DNA from: Bacillus mobilis
GTDB lineage: Bacteria > Bacillota > Bacilli > Bacillales > Bacillaceae_G
Assembly: GCF_001884045.1 (NCBI RefSeq)
Contig: NZ_MACF01000069.1
Location: 78,259-142,258 of the forward strand
Length of the DNA stretch: 64,000 nt
Direction of reading: 5' to 3'
The notes under the pieces are model-generated. The model was not told where the DNA came from, made no database searches, and saw only the letters and a list, made by a program, of their open reading frames with translations. Every line of letters begins with the position of its first letter. The first letter of the stretch is position 1. The position numbers were made by a program, and so were the translations under genes. Shown here piece after piece: positions 1 to 7,868 of this stretch.

Positions 1-414
1 AAAACACTCGTACATCTACAAAAGAATCGTGTTCAGATGGCAATCGTTATGGATGAATATGGTGGTACTGCTGGACTTTTAACAATGGAAGATATTCTTG
101 AAGAAATCATTGGAGAAATTCAAGATGAATTTGATGCAGATGAATCACCTATGATTGAAAAACGTACGCCGAAGCTTACTGTTTTAGACGGGAAGGTGCT
201 CATTTCTGAAGTAAATGATATGTTTGGCCTACATATTGATGATAGCGATTTAGATACAATTGGAGGCTGGTTCCTCTCTCAAGCAGTTGACTTAAATATT
301 GAGGCTGGGTATTTCATTGAATTTGCCGGTTTTCAATTTAAAGCACTAGAACTTGATGGACATCAAGTGAAAAAAATTGCGGTACATAAATTAGACACGA
401 AGAAGGAGTTATAA
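1..414 (+). CDS. HlyC/CorC-family membrane transporter, C-terminal part (5' end outside window)
   Basis: The frame is open from base 1, so the gene starts upstream of the window and only the last 137 codons are present. The visible part begins inside the second CBS domain (motif VMDEYGGTAGLLTMEDILEEI, typical of CorC/HlyC/CNNM-type transporters). It continues into the CorC_HlyC transporter-associated domain (LDGKVLISEVNDMFGL, then DTIGGWFLSQ). The family are membrane proteins with an N-terminal DUF21 domain implicated in divalent cation or sodium export; that domain is not in view. The stop codon is followed after 1 nt by the GTG of the next gene, so the two are probably co-transcribed. Family assignment is firm; substrate is unknown. 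Confidence 0.88.
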   Translation, partial: KTLVHLQKNRVQMAIVMDEYGGTAGLLTMEDILEEIIGEIQDEFDADESPMIEKRTPKLTVLDGKVLISEVNDMFGLHIDDSDLDTIGGWFLSQAVDLNIEAGYFIEFAGFQFKALELDGHQVKKIAVHKLDTKKEL

Positions 415-415
415 A

Positions 416-898
416 GTGACAGTATTATTAACAATCTGTATCATTGCCTGTTTCATTGTTTCATTTCTCGCCTTTATTTACCCTATCATTCCAGGCATCC
501 TTGCTGTATGGGCTGGATATTTCATTTACCATTTTGGTATAAATGGCGGAGAACTAACAACTTCCTTTTGGATTATTCAAGTCATTTTCACACTTTTCAT
601 TTTCGTTGCTGATTTTATCGCAAATGGATATTTCCTAAAGAAATATGGGAGTTCTAAATGGGGCGAACGTGTCGGTATGATTTCTATCATTGTCGGCTCT
701 TTCTTCTTCCCACCATTCGGTTTAATTATCATACCGTTCTTATCGGTATTTATTACAGAACTCATGCATAAAAAAGCGCCAAAAGACGCCTTTCTAGTAG
801 GAGTTGCTACTGTAGTTGGTTTTTTAAGCAGTACAGTAGCGAAAGCCATTCTCCAAATCATTATGATTATCATATTTGTATGTTATATCATCTTTTAA
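416..898 (+). CDS. DUF456-type small integral membrane protein
   Basis: A 160-residue, very hydrophobic protein with about five membrane segments. It begins at a GTG preceded by GAAGGAGTT. The segment YPIIPGILAVWAGY near residues 22-35 and the glycine-rich helices later in the chain match the DUF456 family of Bacillus. Function is unknown. It follows the transporter gene after 1 nt and is closed by a strong terminator, so the pair forms the end of one operon. Family is inferred from overall pattern rather than a catalytic motif. Confidence 0.75.
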   Translation: MTVLLTICIIACFIVSFLAFIYPIIPGILAVWAGYFIYHFGINGGELTTSFWIIQVIFTLFIFVADFIANGYFLKKYGSSKWGERVGMISIIVGSFFFPPFGLIIIPFLSVFITELMHKKAPKDAFLVGVATVVGFLSSTVAKAILQIIMIIIFVCYIIF

Positions 899-925
899 CC
901 ATCCCAATTTCGGGATGGTTTTTTA
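897..925 (+). terminator. Intrinsic terminator after the DUF456 gene
   Basis: AACCATCCC and GGGATGGTT form the stem, followed by a run of T residues. It overlaps the stop codon of the gene ending at 898. Confidence 0.9.
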
Positions 926-1543
926 ATAGGAAATTCCGACTCGACTATTCTCATATTTGTTTTCACTACATAGATTCCACGTAAATTGCGCTGTATCACC
1001 AACTGTTATTTTCGCTCCACCTTCTGGTAATACATCTTTTTCAGTTCGATATACCCCTGTCACATCACCGTCTATTAAATGCGTCGGACAAACGACCGTC
1101 CAACATAAATTACTACGACTAAGTATCTTATATGCAGCTAAATGATCTTCTGCTGCTGTTGTCGTTTTCCTTTTTGATTCAGTTGATTGAAAACGATATA
1201 AATTTAAATTTGTTCTCGCTTGTAAAATACCAGCTGTTCCTATTGTAATGATTTTATGAACTCCTTCTTCTTTCATTTGCTTTATAATTTGTGGCATACT
1301 CTTCGCTAATGTCCCATTTTGATCCGTACCAAGTGCACTAATTACTATATCGCTTCCTTCTATCGCTTTCTTTATATCATTTTCATTCCATACATTACCT
1401 TCTATAACTCGTAACCTTTCATGATGTATTTCCATTCTATTTACATCACGCGCTAATGCAGTCACTTCAGCTGAATCCTTTAATGCTAATTTTATAATGT
1501 TTGAACCTACTCGCCCAGTTGCTCCCAATATACATACTTTCAT
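923..1543 (-). CDS. NAD(P)-binding atypical short-chain dehydrogenase (NmrA-like)
   Basis: A 206-residue Rossmann protein. The N-terminal GATGRVGSNI motif (residues 7-16) is the glycine-rich dinucleotide-binding loop, followed by a strand-helix pattern, an acidic residue replaced by ALARD after strand 2, and an SALGTDQN segment near residue 70. No Ser-Tyr-Lys triad of classical SDRs is evident, which fits the NmrA/HSCARG-like atypical group (YwnB, YhfK). Substrate unknown. Start chosen from AGGGGGAAAACAA directly before the ATG. It stands alone. Confidence 0.8.
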   Translation of the reverse strand: MKVCILGATGRVGSNIIKLALKDSAEVTALARDVNRMEIHHERLRVIEGNVWNENDIKKAIEGSDIVISALGTDQNGTLAKSMPQIIKQMKEEGVHKIITIGTAGILQARTNLNLYRFQSTESKRKTTTAAEDHLAAYKILSRSNLCWTVVCPTHLIDGDVTGVYRTEKDVLPEGGAKITVGDTAQFTWNLCSENKYENSRVGISY

Positions 1544-1600
1544 TTGTTTTCCCCCTTTTCATTCTTTCTCTATTTTTCAATAATCTCACTCAATTTACAA

Positions 1601-1632
1601 CAAAAAAGCTTCCTCATATTTAGGAGGAAGCT
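1601..1632 (-). terminator. Terminator of the small lipoprotein gene
   Basis: On the minus strand GAGCTTCCTCC and GAGGAAGCT pair around a short loop and are followed by seven T residues. It lies just downstream of the gene ending at 1647. Confidence 0.88.
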
Positions 1633-1646
1633 CTATTATTATTATT

Positions 1647-1826
1647 TTATTTCTTTTCTTTAGAATCCGTAGACTTCTCAGTTCCACTTGTTTCTTTATC
1701 CTTTTTGTCCTCTTGTTGTGTTGTTGTATCGTCTTCTTTCTTCTTGTCCTCACCTTTACTACAACCTACCATTAATAAAGAACTTGCAAGTGCCATAGCA
1801 GTTAATGATTTAACCCATTTGTTCAT
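1647..1826 (-). CDS. Small lipoprotein, 59 residues, charged tail
   Basis: Start is placed at MNKWVKSL, preceded by AGGAGGAAACGCAA, not at an upstream in-frame ATG that lacks a ribosome site. The first 22 residues are a lipoprotein signal peptide ending in the lipobox LLMVGC (Cys about residue 21). The rest is almost entirely Lys, Asp, Glu, Thr and Ser (KGEDKKKEDDTTTQQEDKKD), so it is likely an unstructured surface tail anchored on the outer face of the membrane. No known function. Its own terminator follows. Confidence 0.75.
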   Translation of the reverse strand: MNKWVKSLTAMALASSLLMVGCSKGEDKKKEDDTTTQQEDKKDKETSGTEKSTDSKEKK

Positions 1827-1977
1827 TTGCGTTTCCTCCTTTAGATAGAATATGTACAACCCCATATTACTCTCTATTTTTAAAGGAAAGATTGAAAAAT
1901 AGTAAATAAACGGTAAACTTTTGTAAATTTTCCGATAATACATATAGACTCCTATTCTTTTTTCTCCATGAAAAGTA

Positions 1978-2010
1978 AAAAACTAAGGCGCCTATCTTTC
2001 CGCCTTAGTT
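1978..2010 (-). terminator. Terminator of the CotF-like gene
   Basis: AACTAAGGCG and CGCCTTAGTT pair perfectly; the minus-strand product ends in a T-rich stretch. Confidence 0.88.
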
Positions 2011-2012
2011 TC

Positions 2013-2471
2013 TTATGCAAACTTTTCATTTTCATATACATGTTTAATCTTATACTCTTTCTTCACAACATATTGCCATACACTATAGGCATAACGGTTC
2101 ATTTTCAGGAAGCAATTTTCTAAAAAAGAGCGAAATTCCGGATTCGCAACTTCAACTGACACTTGAGCGAACTTTAGTGATAACCGTTTTAAATGCGAAA
2201 TATAACAAGTTGCAATATGGACATCCCCTGTATATTTACTATCAGTTTCCTTTTCCATTTCATGAAAATGAAATGGAATTGGTTCACAAGTTATAGGCTG
2301 TACATTCTCTCCTTCTTGAAAATTCACTTGTTCATTATATGCTTGCAACATATAAGGTAAATGCTGCTGTAATAGCTCCTTTAATTCTTCGTCTCTTACC
2401 TTTCCTGTATACTCCCCAACCTTATATATAAGCATATAACTATACCTCATTAATTCTTTCATACAATCCAT
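2013..2471 (-). CDS. Spore coat CotF-like protein
   Basis: A 152-residue, mainly helical protein. The C-terminal half (residues about 80-140: HIATCYISHLKRLSLKFAQ, then ANPEFRSFLENCF and a Tyr/Trp-rich end AYSVWQYVVKKEY) follows the pattern of the CotF domain, in which a helix with an ExANPxxR segment is followed by a YxxxxYMxxKxYY segment. The gene starts at an ATG with GGGAGGTACTTTC. The downstream neighbour on the same strand (2503-3687, transcribed first) is a phospholipase D-family enzyme only 31 nt away, so the two may be co-transcribed. Could alternatively be an unrelated ferritin-like four-helix protein. Confidence 0.55.
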   Translation of the reverse strand: MDCMKELMRYSYMLIYKVGEYTGKVRDEELKELLQQHLPYMLQAYNEQVNFQEGENVQPITCEPIPFHFHEMEKETDSKYTGDVHIATCYISHLKRLSLKFAQVSVEVANPEFRSFLENCFLKMNRYAYSVWQYVVKKEYKIKHVYENEKFA

Positions 2472-2502
2472 GAAAGTACCTCCCTTCCCTTTTGTATATA
2501 CA

Positions 2503-3687
2503 CTATAAATATGATGCTATAACATTTGCTATTCTTGCTAAAAACCAATCCCATTTACTAATTTTCTCAAAATCTTCTTTCGAAAATTTTTTTGATTTAT
2601 GAAAATCTACTTTTAATCGGTTCCATACGTCAGCAACAACTTTTTTATCATATATGAGACAATTAGATTCACAATTTAAATAAAAACTTCTATTATCAAA
2701 GTTCGCTGTACCTATATCGACAATTTCTCCATCAATGATCGTTACTTTCCCGTGAAAAAAACCATTTCGATATTGATAAATTTCTGCTCCATCATCGTTC
2801 ATATCTTTCAAATATGGATAAGCCGCTTGTTTTAACAATACCGCATCACTTTTAAATGGTACGAGAATTTTCACATTGACACCGCGATGTAATGCATCTT
2901 TTAACTCATTTATCATTTCTTTACTTGGTACAAAATATGGCGTAGCAATAATTAAAGACTTTTTAGCCTGTTTTAAAAGCCCTCCATATTTCTCCCATAA
3001 ACCTTTTCCATCTGAAAATAAATATTGATAATTCACATCCCCTATTGCAGGTAAACTTTCATGTACAGGCATTATTTCTCCTGTATCTTCTTTCCAGTCA
3101 GCAGCAAATTTTCTTTCCATATCGGTAGCACCATTCCCATTGACTCGTACATGATAATCACGCCACGGACCAAATTTCGGATCTTGTCCAAGGTACTCCT
3201 TTCCAATATTAAAACCGCCGACATATGAAATCTTCCCATCTATCGTAACAATACGTCTATGATTCCGTTGATGCAATGAATAGAATACATGTTTCAGTTT
3301 AAGCTTTTTACTAAACGTAAACTGGACACCGTTTCTTTTTAATTGACGAATTATCTTTTTCTTCAGCTTGTATCCACCTATTCGATCGACTGACAATTTT
3401 ACTTCTACTCCGCTCGATGCCTTTTTCTCGAGCAACTGCAAAAATTCTTGGCTTATTTCATCTTTACCTACAATATAAAAATGGATATATATGTACTTTT
3501 CTGCATTACGTATATCCTCAAATAAATTCTTATATAACTCTTCGCCGTTCGTATATAGTTGAAAGTCACCTAATCGAACTTGTCCTAATTCATATTCACT
3601 AGCCATTTTTTTCCCCATTTCCACATCGATGTTCATCCAAATGAATACACCTACTAAAAAAAGGAGTACAGCGAAAAAGTGTTTCAT
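2503..3687 (-). CDS. Cardiolipin synthase-like phospholipase D family enzyme
   Basis: A 394-residue membrane-anchored protein: one N-terminal hydrophobic helix (residues 3-20), then two PLD half-domains. The second HKD motif is canonical (HGKVTIID, about residue 314). The first reads HRRIVTID around 143-150, with Arg in place of the usual Lys. Cardiolipin synthases of this family join two phosphatidylglycerols at the outer membrane face. At 394 residues it is shorter than ClsA (about 480) and lacks its second transmembrane segment, closer to the short YwjE-type paralogues. Start supported by GGAGAAAGGAAAATATCC. The role is inferred from family only; with the altered first motif a different phosphatidyl-transfer activity is possible. 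Confidence 0.78.
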   Translation of the reverse strand: MKHFFAVLLFLVGVFIWMNIDVEMGKKMASEYELGQVRLGDFQLYTNGEELYKNLFEDIRNAEKYIYIHFYIVGKDEISQEFLQLLEKKASSGVEVKLSVDRIGGYKLKKKIIRQLKRNGVQFTFSKKLKLKHVFYSLHQRNHRRIVTIDGKISYVGGFNIGKEYLGQDPKFGPWRDYHVRVNGNGATDMERKFAADWKEDTGEIMPVHESLPAIGDVNYQYLFSDGKGLWEKYGGLLKQAKKSLIIATPYFVPSKEMINELKDALHRGVNVKILVPFKSDAVLLKQAAYPYLKDMNDDGAEIYQYRNGFFHGKVTIIDGEIVDIGTANFDNRSFYLNCESNCLIYDKKVVADVWNRLKVDFHKSKKFSKEDFEKISKWDWFLARIANVIASYL

Positions 3688-3805
3688 GGATATTTTCCTT
3701 TCTCCACTTACTGTTATTTCTATATCTTCCCTTTTTTAATACATTATCATTCAAGAAAATATGTCATTCCATGATATATGTCCATATCAAACGATAGCTC
3801 ATTTG

Positions 3806-3814
3806 CATATTGTA
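3806..3814 (+). promoter_or_regulatory. Possible sigma-K type -10 element for the YjcZ-like gene
   Basis: CATATTGTA fits the sporulation sigma-K -10 pattern CATAnnnTA and lies about 33 nt before the start codon of the small spore-type gene. No clear -35 was defined, so this is only a suggestion consistent with mother-cell expression. Confidence 0.3.
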
Positions 3815-3847
3815 TGTTGTATCTTAAAATAAAAGGAGGAAATAACA

Positions 3848-3934
3848 ATGGGCTTCGCACAAGGTAATGGATTCGCGCTATTAGTCGTATTATTTATCCT
3901 CTTGATCATCGTCGGTGCTGCTTGCTTCTGCTAA
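3848..3934 (+). CDS. YjcZ-family small sporulation peptide, 28 residues
   Basis: Read directly from the DNA: ATG after AAAGGAGGAAATAAC, 28 codons, TAA. The peptide is MGFAQGNGFALLVVLF followed by a hydrophobic ILLIIVGAA helix and a CFC end. This Gly/Phe-rich start plus single hydrophobic helix is the signature of the YjcZ/YnzH group of tiny sporulation proteins found in multiple copies in Bacillus. It is probably membrane or coat associated; no biochemical role is known. Its own strong terminator follows. Confidence 0.85.
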   Translation: MGFAQGNGFALLVVLFILLIIVGAACFC

Positions 3935-3972
3935 GTAGTTATCTTCGTATGATATGTGGATGAAAAAACTAT

Positions 3973-4006
3973 AAAAGCGGACACCTATTTTTAGGTGTCC
4001 GCTTTT
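3973..4006 (+). terminator. Terminator after the YjcZ-like gene
   Basis: AAAAGCGGACACCTA pairs with TAGGTGTCCGCTTTT, giving a long GC-rich stem that could work on both strands. Confidence 0.92.
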
Positions 4007-4060
4007 CATATGAAAAACATTTCAGTCCGTTATAATACCTTTAACGACTACATATTCAAT

Positions 4061-4567
4061 TCAAAAAGTTAGTAATGTAGCTACTTTCTTACTCTCTGCC
4101 TTACGTATATGGCGTTGTTCTGCACGCAACACAGCAATGCGATGTAATTCTTTCTCTTCTTCTGTTTCAGGGATTACTCGAGGAACTGGAACCGGGTTAT
4201 TCTCCTTACTAAGTGCAACGAATGTAACAAATGATGTTGCTGCTATACGTTTCTCACCTGAAATGAGATCTTCTGCTACTACCTTCACAAATACTTCCAT
4301 AGAAGTTCTACCCGTCCAAATTACAAAAGATTCATAACTAACACAATCTGAAGAGCGAACAGGATGTAAGAAATCTACCCAATCCATAGATGCTGTGACA
4401 CATTCTTTTCTTGCATGCCTCGTTGCTGAGATAGAAGCAACCATATCCATCTCGGCTAATATTTTTCCACCAAATAGCGTATTATGATCATTTAAATCTG
4501 TTGGAAATACTCGGCTCGTTTTAAACACTCTGGATTCATTAGCTGTTTTTCCCTTTACTTCAGTCAT
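4061..4567 (-). CDS. Acyl-CoA thioesterase, hot-dog fold (YkhA-like)
   Basis: A 168-residue single hot-dog domain. The segment FPTDLNDHNTLFGGKILAEMD carries the conserved NxxGxxFGG-like loop with the catalytic Asp/Asn region of the BFIT/YciA-type acyl-CoA thioesterases, and VDFLHPVR follows at the second strand pair. It would hydrolyse acyl-CoA to free acid and CoA in the cytoplasm. Start placed at MTEVKGK, 6 nt after AGAGGTG, instead of an upstream in-frame GTG that would lie inside that ribosome site. Stand-alone gene. Family firm, chain-length preference unknown. Confidence 0.87.
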   Translation of the reverse strand: MTEVKGKTANESRVFKTSRVFPTDLNDHNTLFGGKILAEMDMVASISATRHARKECVTASMDWVDFLHPVRSSDCVSYESFVIWTGRTSMEVFVKVVAEDLISGEKRIAATSFVTFVALSKENNPVPVPRVIPETEEEKELHRIAVLRAEQRHIRKAESKKVATLLTF

Positions 4568-4744
4568 TGTTATCACCTCTTTGATTATTTAATCCACTAT
4601 TTGCAGACAGTGAACTACCCACCACAAAATTCGGCTGGAGCAAAGAAATTCGGTAAGAGTTCCATTTCCCATTAACATTAGAACAGTATGAACTTACTAT
4701 CACTACACGTTTAATATTAACAACATTCAGAACTCTTAGTCCAC

Positions 4745-4773
4745 AAAAAAGAACCGATGTGATCAATCGGCTC
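4745..4773 (-). terminator. Terminator overlapping the end of the YcgQ-like gene
   Basis: On the minus strand GAGCCGAT and ATCGGTTC form the stem and a T6 run follows. The stop codon of the gene (4763-4765) lies in the loop. Confidence 0.85.
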
Positions 4774-5644
4774 CTCTAAATACATATTGTTCTTTCGGCT
4801 GTTCAACTTTATTCCATTTCGTTACTTCTAAAACCGGAATGTTCGCATGGAATGGCTGATAAAATTCCGTTGCTATTTCTCCTTCAACTTGAATCCAATC
4901 ATCATTGTTCCATTCTACTCCTTCTGGTTTTTTCACTAACATACCATATACACCAGAATCCGCTACACAATGTATAATACCGAAACGGAATAAGAAATAT
5001 TGTTCTTTTTTAGAAGAATCATCTTTGAAAACAAACCCTTTAAAAGATAATTTTTTCCCAGTAAACTCGCCAGGATAATTATAAATTGTCTCCATCCCTT
5101 TTAGGAAATCTTCATCTTTTAAAGTAATACTATCTTTCGTAACGAACTCTTTTTTCCCTTTTTCCATTACACCACGGTATCCTTCTTTCCCGTAATAAAT
5201 GCTCGTGTCAGGTCTTAGAAATTGCCTTGTCATAAATGGATCTTTACTTTCTGCTTGCGCAACAGGAAAATGAAACCCTTTCGCCTTAACAATATCTGAA
5301 TCTAGCGTTGCAATTGGGAAAAACAATCCTGAGACTATCGGAAAACAAAACAATGTGTACGAAAATGCTTTTTTCCACCATGTATTCTCATCTTTTGAAT
5401 GATCATGTCCGCAATGGCTATGATCGCAACCACAATTGTGCTGTTCTTTTTCTCTTTCTTTTTCTTTTTGATGTTCTTTTTGGAAAACGATAATAATTTG
5501 AACGACCGTTAAAAAACCTAAAATAATAGCTGCTGTTTTTGATAAATAGGCATACTTCATATTGATATACTTCGTAATATTACCTGAAATATGAAGCTGC
5601 GCGATTAAGATTGTAAAACCTAATAATATATATGCTCGAAACAT
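4763..5644 (-). CDS. TIGR03943 / YcgQ-like membrane protein with His-Cys-rich metal-binding loop
   Basis: A 293-residue protein with two N-terminal membrane helices (about 1-22, 33-55). A metal-ligand-rich loop follows (CGCDHSHCGHDHSKD, residues about 70-85), then a third helix near 92-112 and an extracytoplasmic C-terminal domain (about 120-293) with an OB-like segment (KLSFKGFVFKD). It follows the permease gene (5648-6544) after 3 nt, the arrangement of B. subtilis ycgR-ycgQ. The two proteins probably act together at the membrane. The His/Cys loop suggests a metal is bound or sensed; identity of the metal is not shown. The gene ends inside its terminator. Confidence 0.78.
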   Translation of the reverse strand: MFRAYILLGFTILIAQLHISGNITKYINMKYAYLSKTAAIILGFLTVVQIIIVFQKEHQKEKEREKEQHNCGCDHSHCGHDHSKDENTWWKKAFSYTLFCFPIVSGLFFPIATLDSDIVKAKGFHFPVAQAESKDPFMTRQFLRPDTSIYYGKEGYRGVMEKGKKEFVTKDSITLKDEDFLKGMETIYNYPGEFTGKKLSFKGFVFKDDSSKKEQYFLFRFGIIHCVADSGVYGMLVKKPEGVEWNNDDWIQVEGEIATEFYQPFHANIPVLEVTKWNKVEQPKEQYVFRGAD

Positions 5645-5647
5645 AAT

Positions 5648-6544
5648 CTACCACCCCATCGCATAAATGAGTAGTGAGCTTGCATAAACAACAAGTGTAA
5701 CTGTAACTGTAACGACAATTACAAATTTCGTTTTAAATGTTGCAAGCATCATAAACATATTTTTAATATCCACCATCGGTCCGTATACGAGGAACGCGAC
5801 AAGTGATGCTGTTGAAAATGTACTTTGGAATGACGAAGCAATAAATGCATCCGCTTCTGAACAAAGTGATAAAATGTAAGCAAGTCCCATCATAACAGCT
5901 GGTGAAGAAAACGGCCCTTGTCCTATAGCAAGCAGTGTTGAAGTTTGTACGAACGTTTGAACTGCAGCTGCAATTAAGGCACCTAATACTAAATATTTTC
6001 CCATCGAGAAAAATTCCTCAACAGCATGCGTACATACATCCCACATTTTTTTACGTAATGGACGCTTATGATTCACTTCTGGGAAGTGATCATCTCTTAA
6101 TTGATGTTCTTTAAACTTAAATGATAATATAATTCCAACGATAATTGCTACGATAATCGCTACAATAGAACGATACCATACCATGTGCATACTACTTCCA
6201 AAGGCAACGTATGTTGCAAATAATACAACCGGATTAATAATTGGCCCAGTCAACATAAATGCAATCCCGGCATATGGCGGAACCCCTTTTCCGATTAATC
6301 GCCTTACAATCGGAACAATTCCACATTCACAACCCGGAAACATCATACCTAAAAAAGTCGCCATTAAAACAGACAGAAAACGGTTTTTCGGCATCCATTT
6401 CGCTACCATATCCTCTGTCACAAACATTTGAATGAATCCTGAAATAAATACACCAATGAGCACAAAAGGAAGTGCTTCGATTAATATGGAGATAAAGATT
6501 GTATTCATTTGCAGGAATGCTTTCGGTAATTGAAACAATTCCAT
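5648..6544 (-). CDS. YcgR/ArsP-type permease (DUF318 family)
   Basis: A 298-residue polytopic protein with about eight membrane helices. The motifs FPGCECGIVPIVRRL (around residue 66) and the mirrored CSEADAFIASSFQ (around 235) with conserved Cys residues are typical of the DUF318 permease family, some members of which export organoarsenicals (ArsP). The GPIINPVVLFATY segment is also typical. Start chosen at MELFQLP, 7 nt after GGAGGAAAT; an earlier in-frame ATG lies upstream of the ribosome site. First gene of a two-gene unit with the YcgQ-like protein. Substrate cannot be told from sequence. Confidence 0.8.
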   Translation of the reverse strand: MELFQLPKAFLQMNTIFISILIEALPFVLIGVFISGFIQMFVTEDMVAKWMPKNRFLSVLMATFLGMMFPGCECGIVPIVRRLIGKGVPPYAGIAFMLTGPIINPVVLFATYVAFGSSMHMVWYRSIVAIIVAIIVGIILSFKFKEHQLRDDHFPEVNHKRPLRKKMWDVCTHAVEEFFSMGKYLVLGALIAAAVQTFVQTSTLLAIGQGPFSSPAVMMGLAYILSLCSEADAFIASSFQSTFSTASLVAFLVYGPMVDIKNMFMMLATFKTKFVIVVTVTVTLVVYASSLLIYAMGW

Positions 6545-6691
6545 GATGTATTTCCTCCAACTTTTCATTAACAATATGTAATTTTAACCCTATTTTATTA
6601 ATTGGACAAGACTTATACGGAATACACTCACTTCATATACATTACATTTTATAGGTTATATTCGATTCAAAACTTTGGATTTCATAGCAAA

Positions 6692-6735
6692 AAAGCTGCT
6701 CTAGCGCAGTTTCACAACTATGCTAGAGCAGCTTT
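6692..6735 (-). terminator. Terminator of the corA-like gene
   Basis: AAAGCTGCTCTAGC and GCTAGAGCAGCTTT form a 14-bp stem just downstream of the gene ending at 6743; T-rich flanks on both strands. Confidence 0.92.
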
Positions 6736-6742
6736 CTTCTCG

Positions 6743-7684
6743 TTAAAAGTAACGTTTCTTCCAAAAAACAAACGCTAATGTGAAAGATAGTGTTACACAT
6801 ATTATGAGTACAATTACAAAACCATGTGCTTCCCCTTCAAACGGAACCTTTACGTTCATTCCAAAGAAACTAGAAACCATCGTTGGTAACGATAAAATGA
6901 TTGTGATAGACGTTAACAGTTTCATAACACTATTTAAATTATTTGATATAACGGAGCTAAAAGTATTCATCATTCCACTTAAAATGTGACTATATATTTC
7001 CGCCATTTCAATAGCCTGTTTATTTTCAATTAATACATCTTCTAATAAATCTTGATCGTCTTCATACATTTTTAAAAATGTACTGTTACGCATTAATTTT
7101 TGAATTACAATTTTATTCGCCTTTAATGATGTTGTAAAGTAAACTAAACTTTTTTCAAGGCCTAGCAATGTGAAAATCTCTTTATTTTTCATCGACTTAT
7201 TTAATTGATGCTCTAAATCGATTGTTTTTCTGTTAATTTGCTTTAAGTATCTTAAATAATAAGTAGAAATCGTATATAAGAGCTGAAGTGCAAAGCGTGT
7301 CTTTTTAAACGTATAAAATTCTTTAATACGTTGATTAATAAAACGTTCAAAAATTGGATTTTCTTCTAAACAAATTGTCACAAAGCAATCTGGCATGACA
7401 ATCATACCTATTGGAATCGTGTCATAAATCGAATTTCCTTCTTCATCATGTCTAACTGTTGGAATATCCACGATTATTAAAGTATTATTGTCTTCCTTTT
7501 CAATACGAGAGCGTTCTTCATCATCTAAAGGGTCTTTAATGAAATCTAAGTCTACATTTAAAGTTTGTACTAGATATTGAATTTCTTCTTCCGTTGGATG
7601 AAGTACATTAATCCAGCAACCCTTTTGCATTTCCTCAACCTCTTGTAGTTTTCCGTTTCGGTCTGTTAAATAAATATTTAACAT
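6743..7684 (-). CDS. corA: CorA-family magnesium/divalent cation channel
   Basis: A 313-residue protein with a long N-terminal cytoplasmic alpha/beta and helical stalk domain. Two C-terminal membrane helices carry the signature GMN at residues 275-277 (FFGMNVKVPF), the selectivity filter of the CorA Mg2+ channel family, and the chain ends in the basic KKRYF. Length and topology match the family. It would form a homopentameric channel for Mg2+ (or Co2+/Ni2+) influx. Monocistronic, with its own terminator. Family certain, ion preference inferred. Confidence 0.93.
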   Translation of the reverse strand: MLNIYLTDRNGKLQEVEEMQKGCWINVLHPTEEEIQYLVQTLNVDLDFIKDPLDDEERSRIEKEDNNTLIIVDIPTVRHDEEGNSIYDTIPIGMIVMPDCFVTICLEENPIFERFINQRIKEFYTFKKTRFALQLLYTISTYYLRYLKQINRKTIDLEHQLNKSMKNKEIFTLLGLEKSLVYFTTSLKANKIVIQKLMRNSTFLKMYEDDQDLLEDVLIENKQAIEMAEIYSHILSGMMNTFSSVISNNLNSVMKLLTSITIILSLPTMVSSFFGMNVKVPFEGEAHGFVIVLIICVTLSFTLAFVFWKKRYF

Positions 7685-7868
7685 ACTATCACCCCGATTC
7701 TTTTTACATGTAGGAATCTACCTCTCTTACAGAACAGTTTTTGAACCGCCATTCTCAGCATATGAAACATACGTTTAAATTTCAATAGAAAAATTATTTT
7801 GAAAACGTTTTTATAAGAAAAATATTATAAACAAAGAAAAAGACAGAGTGCTCTCTGCCTTAAAAAGC

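Noticed and set aside
4560-4766. 68-codon frame between the thioesterase and YcgQ-like genes
   Set aside because: Overlaps the thioesterase start and terminator area; no ribosome site and no protein-like pattern.
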